DNA of 64,000 nt from Stenotrophomonas sp. WZN-1 (lineage in GTDB: Bacteria; Pseudomonadota; Gammaproteobacteria; Xanthomonadales; Xanthomonadaceae). Shown here piece after piece: positions 59,845 to 64,000 of the stretch. A program made the translations under genes and the position numbers. Where the stretch lies: assembly GCF_002192255.1 (NCBI RefSeq), contig NZ_CP021768.1:514001-578000 (forward strand), given 5' to 3'. The notes beneath the pieces are model-generated. The model was not told where the DNA came from. It searched no databases and saw only the letters and a list, made by a program, of their open reading frames with translations. The first letter of the stretch is position 1; each line of letters opens with the position of its first letter.

Positions 59845-60582
59845 TCAGCGCATCGGCACCAGCGCCGCGTCACGCCGGTACAGCGCCGGGAACTGCTTGC
59901 CCAGCGCGGCCAGCTTCGGTGCATCGTAGTAGCGGATGTAGGCCGCCTGCGGGTAGTTGCTCATGTAGTTCTGGTGGTAGCTCTCGGCCGGATAGAAGCG
60001 CTGGCCGCTGACCAGCTGGGTGACGATCGGCGCGCGGTAGCTGCCGGCCTGGCCAAGCTGGGCGATGTAGGCGCGGCTGGCCGCCTGCTGGCGTGCGTCG
60101 TCACTGAAGATCGCCGAGCGGTACTGGCTGCCATGGTCCGGGCCCTGTCGATCGAGCTGGGTCGGGTCGTGCACCCCCGAGAAGAACACCTGCATCAGCT
60201 GCCCATAGCTGACCTGGCGCGGGTCGTAGTCGATCTTCACGGCTTCGGCATGACCGGTCTGGCCACCGCTGACGTGCTCATAGTGCGCGTTGGCAGCGCT
60301 GCCACCGATGTAGCCGGACACCGCATTGCTCACGCCCTTGACGTGCTGGAACACGCCCTGCACGCCCCAGAAGCAACCACCAGCAAACACCACGCTGGCA
60401 TGGGTGGCGTCATCGCGGAACGCGGCGTCGCCGCTGGGCGCAGGCAGCGCCTTGACCTGCGCGCTGGCCTCGACCGGTGCCGCAATCGCGCCGTGGTCAA
60501 CCAGCAGCACACCGGCGATGAGTGCCGTGGCCACCAATCCGGCAACGCCAGCGGCGATGCCCTGTTCAAAGGAGAGTTTCAT
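59845..60582 (-). CDS. msrA: Membrane-anchored peptide methionine-(S)-sulfoxide reductase MsrA
   Basis: 245 aa. The N-terminal hydrophobic helix (AAGVAGLVATALIAGVLLVDHGAIA) is an anchor or signal, absent from cytosolic MsrA. The catalytic motif VVFAGGCFWGVQGVFQHVKGV is followed by SGYIGG, HYEHVSGGQTGHAEAV and GPDHGSQYRSAIF. It should reduce Met-S-SO of envelope proteins, receiving electrons from the DipZ-like protein whose gene ends 14 bases upstream. Confidence 0.95.
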   Translation of the reverse strand: MKLSFEQGIAAGVAGLVATALIAGVLLVDHGAIAAPVEASAQVKALPAPSGDAAFRDDATHASVVFAGGCFWGVQGVFQHVKGVSNAVSGYIGGSAANAHYEHVSGGQTGHAEAVKIDYDPRQVSYGQLMQVFFSGVHDPTQLDRQGPDHGSQYRSAIFSDDARQQAASRAYIAQLGQAGSYRAPIVTQLVSGQRFYPAESYHQNYMSNYPQAAYIRYYDAPKLAALGKQFPALYRRDAALVPMR

Positions 60583-60596
60583 GGTGTCCTCCCGGT

Positions 60597-62366
60597 TCAA
60601 CCGAAGGTGAAGGCGTAGGCCTGCACGCCCGCATCGAGGAATTCGATCTCGAAGCGATGCGGGCCGACCACGCCGCGCTGGCGCACCAGCTGGTACAGGC
60701 GGTGCTCGTCGACCGCGCCGGTGCCATCGGCACCGACATCGCTGCCGGCATCGGCGGCGGGCAGCGGCTTGCCGTCCAGCCAGACGCGGAAACGCACCGG
60801 CGTGCCGTCTCGGGCCGGCGCCAGCACCAGGTGCAGGTCGCGCGCGTGGAACTGGAAGGCGATGCGGCCACCGGCCCGCTGCAGCTGCGCGGCTTCGTCG
60901 GTGACGGTCCAGCGCCCGGACAGTCCCCATTGGTTCAACGCCAGGGGGGCCGGCAGCGTGTAGTCGAACGCGGTGTCGCTGCGCTGCCCGCCGGGCGAGG
61001 CGAACTGCTCGGCGCGGGCGTGGCCCAGGTAGGTTTCCGGCGAACGCAGGTTGCCCATGTCGGCCTGCACGGCCACGCCCTTCAGATCGGCGGCAGCGGG
61101 ATCGGCTGGTGGCGGCAGATTCGTCTGCCCGGCTTCAGTCAGCAGGCGGCGGATCATCTGTTCCGAGCGCGCATAGTTGCCCTCGCCGAACTGGTGGCCG
61201 CGGATGTTGCCCTGCGCGTCGACGAAGTACTGCGCCGGCCAGTAGCGGTTGTTGAAGGCGCGCCAGATCGTGTACTGGTTATCGAGCGCCACCGGGTACT
61301 CGACCTTCAGCTGCTGCACCGCCTTCATCACGTTGCGTGGGTCGCGCTCGAAGGCGAACTCCGGCGTGTGCACGCCGACGACCACCAGGCCGTGGTCGCG
61401 GTAGCGTCGCTCCCATTCGTGCACGAATGGCATCGCGCGCAGGCAGTTGATGCAGGAATAGGTCCAGAAATCGACCAGCACCACCTTGCCGCGCAGCTGC
61501 TGTGCACTCAGCGGCGGGCTGTTGAGCCAGCCGGTGGCGCCGTCCAGCGCGGGCAGGGTGCCCTCCACCGGCAGCGGTGCATCGGCACCGGCATTGGCGC
61601 CGGCCATCATCATCATCGGCGGTGCCGCCGGCTGCGCGCCGGGTACTGCGTCCAGGAGGCTTTGCTCGATACGCGCGGTGCTGACCGTGGACAGGCGGGT
61701 CAACAGGCCGGTATCCCAGCCGAGGCCGACCGCCATCACGGCCAGCAGCGCGGCCACACCCAGCACCTTGCGCAGCACATCGCCGAGGCCGAGCCGCGCC
61801 TGCATCGCGCGGAACACCCGGCCGCCGATCCACACCGCCAGCGCCAGTGCGGTGATCGCACCCAGTGCATAGGCCAGCAGCAGCGCAGTGGTGCCGACGC
61901 TGGCGCCATGCAGGGCGGCGCCGGTCAGCACCAGGCCGAGGATCGGCCCGGCGCACGGTGCCCACAGCAGGCCAGTGGCGATGCCGATCAGCAGCGAGGT
62001 CCATGCGCCGCCATGCCCCGCAGCATCAGCGGCATCGGCACGCGCGCTCAGGCGGGCGCCCACGCGCTGGAATGGCGCCAGCAGGTGGTCGGCCAGTCGT
62101 GGCCAGAGCAGTGCCACCGCGAACAGTGCCATCAGTGCCAGGGCGACCCAGCGCCCAATCTGGTTGGCCTGCGCCACCCATTGGCTGCCCACCGCAGCCA
62201 GGCTGGCGACCACGGTGAAGGTGAGCGCCATGCCCAGCAGCAATGGCAGCGTGCTGCGCAGGAATGGACGGTCGGCACGCGCGAACACGAACGGCAGCAC
62301 CGGCAGGATGCAGGGGCTGAGCAGGGTCAGCGCACCCCCCAGGTAGGCAAGCAGCAACAGCAGCAT
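60597..62366 (-). CDS. dipZ: DipZ-like thiol-disulfide electron shuttle (CcdA domain + thioredoxin-like domain)
   Basis: 589 aa. The CcdA/DsbD-beta-like membrane part (about 1-210) carries paired redox cysteines in LLSPCILPVLPF and LWAPCAGPILGL. The periplasmic thioredoxin-like domain (about 265-400) has the active site WTYSCINC and NRYWPAQYFVDAQGNIRG. The C-terminal beta domain (about 410-589: RSPETYLGHARAEQF, RWTVTDEAAQL) matches the carbohydrate-module-like end of mycobacterial DipZ. It carries electrons from cytosolic thioredoxin across the membrane, here evidently to MsrA and MsrB. Confidence 0.93.
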   Translation of the reverse strand: MLLLLLAYLGGALTLLSPCILPVLPFVFARADRPFLRSTLPLLLGMALTFTVVASLAAVGSQWVAQANQIGRWVALALMALFAVALLWPRLADHLLAPFQRVGARLSARADAADAAGHGGAWTSLLIGIATGLLWAPCAGPILGLVLTGAALHGASVGTTALLLAYALGAITALALAVWIGGRVFRAMQARLGLGDVLRKVLGVAALLAVMAVGLGWDTGLLTRLSTVSTARIEQSLLDAVPGAQPAAPPMMMMAGANAGADAPLPVEGTLPALDGATGWLNSPPLSAQQLRGKVVLVDFWTYSCINCLRAMPFVHEWERRYRDHGLVVVGVHTPEFAFERDPRNVMKAVQQLKVEYPVALDNQYTIWRAFNNRYWPAQYFVDAQGNIRGHQFGEGNYARSEQMIRRLLTEAGQTNLPPPADPAAADLKGVAVQADMGNLRSPETYLGHARAEQFASPGGQRSDTAFDYTLPAPLALNQWGLSGRWTVTDEAAQLQRAGGRIAFQFHARDLHLVLAPARDGTPVRFRVWLDGKPLPAADAGSDVGADGTGAVDEHRLYQLVRQRGVVGPHRFEIEFLDAGVQAYAFTFG

Positions 62367-62368
62367 GG

Positions 62369-62941
62369 TCAGGCTCCGGACGCAGTGGAAGAACCGACCG
62401 GCACCCGCCAGCCGTCGGCAGTGCCTTCAGGGGCACCGGGAACGAACACCATCGCCGCACCGTTCATGCAGTAGCGCAGCCCGGTCGGGCGCGGGCCATC
62501 ATTGAACACATGGCCGAGGTGGCCGCCACAGCGGCGGCAGTGCACCTCCACCCGCAGCATCCCGAAGGTGACGTCGCGGTCTTCGCCGATGGCGTTGTGC
62601 AGCGGCGCCCAGAAGCTGGGCCAGCCGGTGCCGCTCTCGAACTTGGTGGACGAGGAGAACAGCGGCAGCGCACAGCCGGCGCAGGCGAAGGTGCCCTGCC
62701 GGTGTTCCTTGTTGAGCGGGCTGCTCCACGGCCGTTCGGTGGCCTGCTGGCGCAGCACCGCGTACTGCGCCGGCGTCAGGCGCTGGCGCCAGTCGGCATC
62801 GCTGCGCATGACCTCGAACTGTCGCGACGGACGCGCTTCGGCGGCGGCCGGGGCGGCGCGGCTGCAGGCCCCCAGGCCGAGCAGTCCGGCAGCGGTGGCA
62901 ACACCGCCCAGGCCCAGCAGATGGCGGCGGGAGAGGGACAT
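62369..62941 (-). CDS. msrB: Exported MsrB methionine-(R)-sulfoxide reductase (Tat-type lipoprotein)
   Basis: 190 aa from MSLSRRHLLGLGGVATAAG. SRRHLLG resembles a twin-arginine motif, and LGLGAC near residue 25 is a lipobox. The MsrB domain has zinc cysteines CAGC and [22 protein letters not shown], and the catalytic cysteine in RYCMNGAAMVF. First gene of the minus-strand operon msrB-dipZ-msrA, with a 2-base gap to dipZ. It is divergent from the OmpR-type regulator at 63086. Confidence 0.94.
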   Translation of the reverse strand: MSLSRRHLLGLGGVATAAGLLGLGACSRAAPAAAEARPSRQFEVMRSDADWRQRLTPAQYAVLRQQATERPWSSPLNKEHRQGTFACAGCALPLFSSSTKFESGTGWPSFWAPLHNAIGEDRDVTFGMLRVEVHCRRCGGHLGHVFNDGPRPTGLRYCMNGAAMVFVPGAPEGTADGWRVPVGSSTASGA

Positions 62942-62997
62942 GGCAGACTCCGGGAACGGGCGACGGGGCCATGCTGCGCCCGCCCGGGTCAACGAAT

Positions 62998-63026
62998 CCT
63001 CACGCAGGATTCAATTTTTCGTGAGG
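62998..63026. promoter_or_regulatory. Inverted repeat in the msrB/response-regulator divergent promoter
   Basis: CCTCACG - 15 bases - CGTGAGG, with an AT-rich spacer (ATTCAATTTTT). It lies 56 bases from the msrB start and 59 bases from the regulator start. A candidate operator or promoter for one or both directions. Confidence 0.5.
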
Positions 63027-63085
63027 TATCGGCGGCCATCCCGCGCCACAATGCAGCCAGCCTCCCCACTGGCCCCGAGCTGCCG

Positions 63086-63805
63086 ATGTCCACCAAACGC
63101 GTGCTGATCGTTGAAGACGATGCCCACATCGCCGACCTGCTGCGCATGCATCTGGGCGACGAGGGTTACGACGTCGCCCATGCCGCCAGCGGCGATGCCG
63201 GCCTGCGCCTGCTCGAGCAGGACGGCCCGTGGGATGCGCTGGTGCTGGACGTGATGCTGCCCGGCGTGGATGGCCTGCAGGTGTGCCAGCGTGCACGCGC
63301 GATGGCACGGTACGTGCCGATCATCATCATCAGCGCGCGTGGCAGCGAAACCCAGCGCATCGTTGGCCTGGAACTGGGCGCGGACGACTACCTGGCAAAG
63401 CCCTTTTCGATGCCGGAACTGGTGGCACGGGTGCGTGCGCTGCTGCGCCGCGCCGAGGCGATGGCGCAGAGCGCACGCATCGATGCCGGCGCGATCGAGC
63501 TGGGTGGGCTGCAGCTCGATCCGGTCGCGCGCACCGCCTCGGTGGATGGCAGCGCGCTGGAGCTGACCCCGCGCGAGTTCGATCTGCTGTTGTTCTTCGC
63601 CCGTCATCCGGACCAGGTGTTCGCGCGCATGGAACTGCTCAACCAGGTCTGGGGCTACCAGCACGATGGCTACGAGCATACGGTCAACACCCACATCAAC
63701 CGCCTGCGCAGCAAGATCGAACCTGACCCGGCCAACCCACGGCGGTTGCTGACGGTGTGGGGCCGCGGCTACAAGCTGGTCGACCCGGCCGGGGCGGCGG
63801 CATGA
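63086..63805 (+). CDS. OmpR/PhoB family response regulator
   Basis: 239 aa from MSTKRVLIVEDDAHIADLLRMHLGDEGY. Receiver: acidic EDD, phospho-Asp in ALVLDVMLPGVDG, switch Ser in IIIISARGSE and Lys in DYLAKPFSMPELVARV. The winged-helix output domain has LELTPREFDLLLFFARHPDQVFAR and HTVNTHINRLRSKIEPDPANPRRLLTVWGRGYKL. It overlaps its kinase gene by 4 bases. Its divergent position suggests it may control the methionine sulfoxide repair operon. Confidence 0.95.
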   Translation: MSTKRVLIVEDDAHIADLLRMHLGDEGYDVAHAASGDAGLRLLEQDGPWDALVLDVMLPGVDGLQVCQRARAMARYVPIIIISARGSETQRIVGLELGADDYLAKPFSMPELVARVRALLRRAEAMAQSARIDAGAIELGGLQLDPVARTASVDGSALELTPREFDLLLFFARHPDQVFARMELLNQVWGYQHDGYEHTVNTHINRLRSKIEPDPANPRRLLTVWGRGYKLVDPAGAAA

Positions 63806-64000
63806 TCAAGCCCAACCTGTGGCAGAAGCTGGCGGCGGTGATCGCCGCGCTGATGCTGATGTGCTGCATGGCGCTGCTGGCACTGCAGATGCGTGCCAAC
63901 ACCCGCCACGAGCAGGAGGTGGTGCAGCGGCTGTCGCTGGGCCTGGCCGAGCACATCGCCCAGCGCAGCGAACTGATGGACACCAGCGGCATGCGCGATG
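63802..64000 (+). CDS. Sensor histidine kinase, 5' part only
   Basis: The frame opens at the ATG of an ATGA overlap with the response regulator and continues past the window edge (66 codons visible). MIKPNLWQKLAAVIAALMLMCCMALLALQM is an N-terminal membrane helix, and the following NTRHEQEVVQRLSLGLAEHIAQRSEL starts a periplasmic sensor. Kinase motifs lie outside the window; the assignment rests on operon position and topology. Confidence 0.75.
   Translation, partial: MIKPNLWQKLAAVIAALMLMCCMALLALQMRANTRHEQEVVQRLSLGLAEHIAQRSELMDTSGMRD

Noticed and set aside
35298..62941. Two msrB genes as a possible recent duplication
   Set aside because: The two proteins differ in zinc-site residues, length and targeting (cytosolic versus Tat/lipoprotein), so they are distinct family members rather than a recent copy.
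1..64000. Insertion sequences, integrases, phage genes, tRNA or rRNA genes
   Set aside because: I found no transposase, integrase or phage motif and no cloverleaf or rRNA signature; the repeats seen are short palindromic elements without coding capacity.

Overview
The window is a chromosomal segment of a high-GC gammaproteobacterium of the Xanthomonadaceae, most likely the Stenotrophomonas maltophilia complex. The best evidence is the dispersed short palindromes that begin with GTAG and enclose GCCGGGCCATGCCCGGC-type hairpins. These match the SMAG family of REP elements known from S. maltophilia. The small Xanthomonadaceae-type proteins (DUF3247, DUF3297, DUF4031, DUF3016-like) agree. I see no rRNA, tRNA, insertion sequence, integrase, phage gene or CRISPR array. 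It reads as core chromosome with intergenic spaces heavily colonised by repeats.

Layout. 1-7.1 kb: a partial TPR-like secreted protein, a beta-propeller/M23 fusion, then YCII (DGPF), VOC and DUF1428 genes ending in an ECF42-like sigma factor. 7.2-12.0 kb: a tight four-gene operon of exported proteins, including a lipoprotein with FlgT/CsgG-like architecture; this is the least explained system here. 12.3-18.6 kb: an M28 peptidase, a LytS/LytTR two-component system, a lipoprotein, a membrane protein and an MpaB-type oxygenase. 18.7-22.0 kb: a TetR regulator with three visible operators facing two MFS transporters, then a 37-bp tandem array. 22-31.5 kb: an M13 lipoprotein peptidase, a PAS-GGDEF*-EAL phosphodiesterase, a LysR regulator facing doxX and an extradiol dioxygenase, and a cation/proton antiporter. 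31.5-37.1 kb: small conserved proteins, motAB, cytosolic msrB and secreted or low-complexity small proteins. 37.1-39.7 kb: an Lrp regulator divergent from dadA-alr (alanine catabolism).

39.7-48.9 kb: a DUF3016 protein, a hybrid histidine kinase, rsmC-rsuA-HAD phosphatase, fabAB and dinB. 49-53.5 kb: an atypical metallo-beta-lactamase-fold protein, an SDR divergent from LysR-methyltransferase, and gph. 53.5-56.4 kb: btuB behind a cobalamin riboswitch, divergent from a histidine phosphatase that may be a CobC-like salvage enzyme. 56.5-59.6 kb: TfoX-C, msrC (free Met-R-SO reductase), bioD and a MocR-type regulator. 59.8-64 kb: an envelope methionine sulfoxide repair operon (exported MsrB, DipZ electron shuttle, anchored MsrA) divergent from an OmpR-type two-component system that runs off the window.

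Methionine sulfoxide repair recurs: cytosolic MsrB, free-Met reductase and a complete exported MsrA/DipZ/MsrB set. Non-coding structure is the other theme: SMAG dimers that supply stop codons to neighbouring genes, a second hairpin family with covarying arms, and a larger branched inverted-repeat family whose outer arms change between copies while staying self-complementary.
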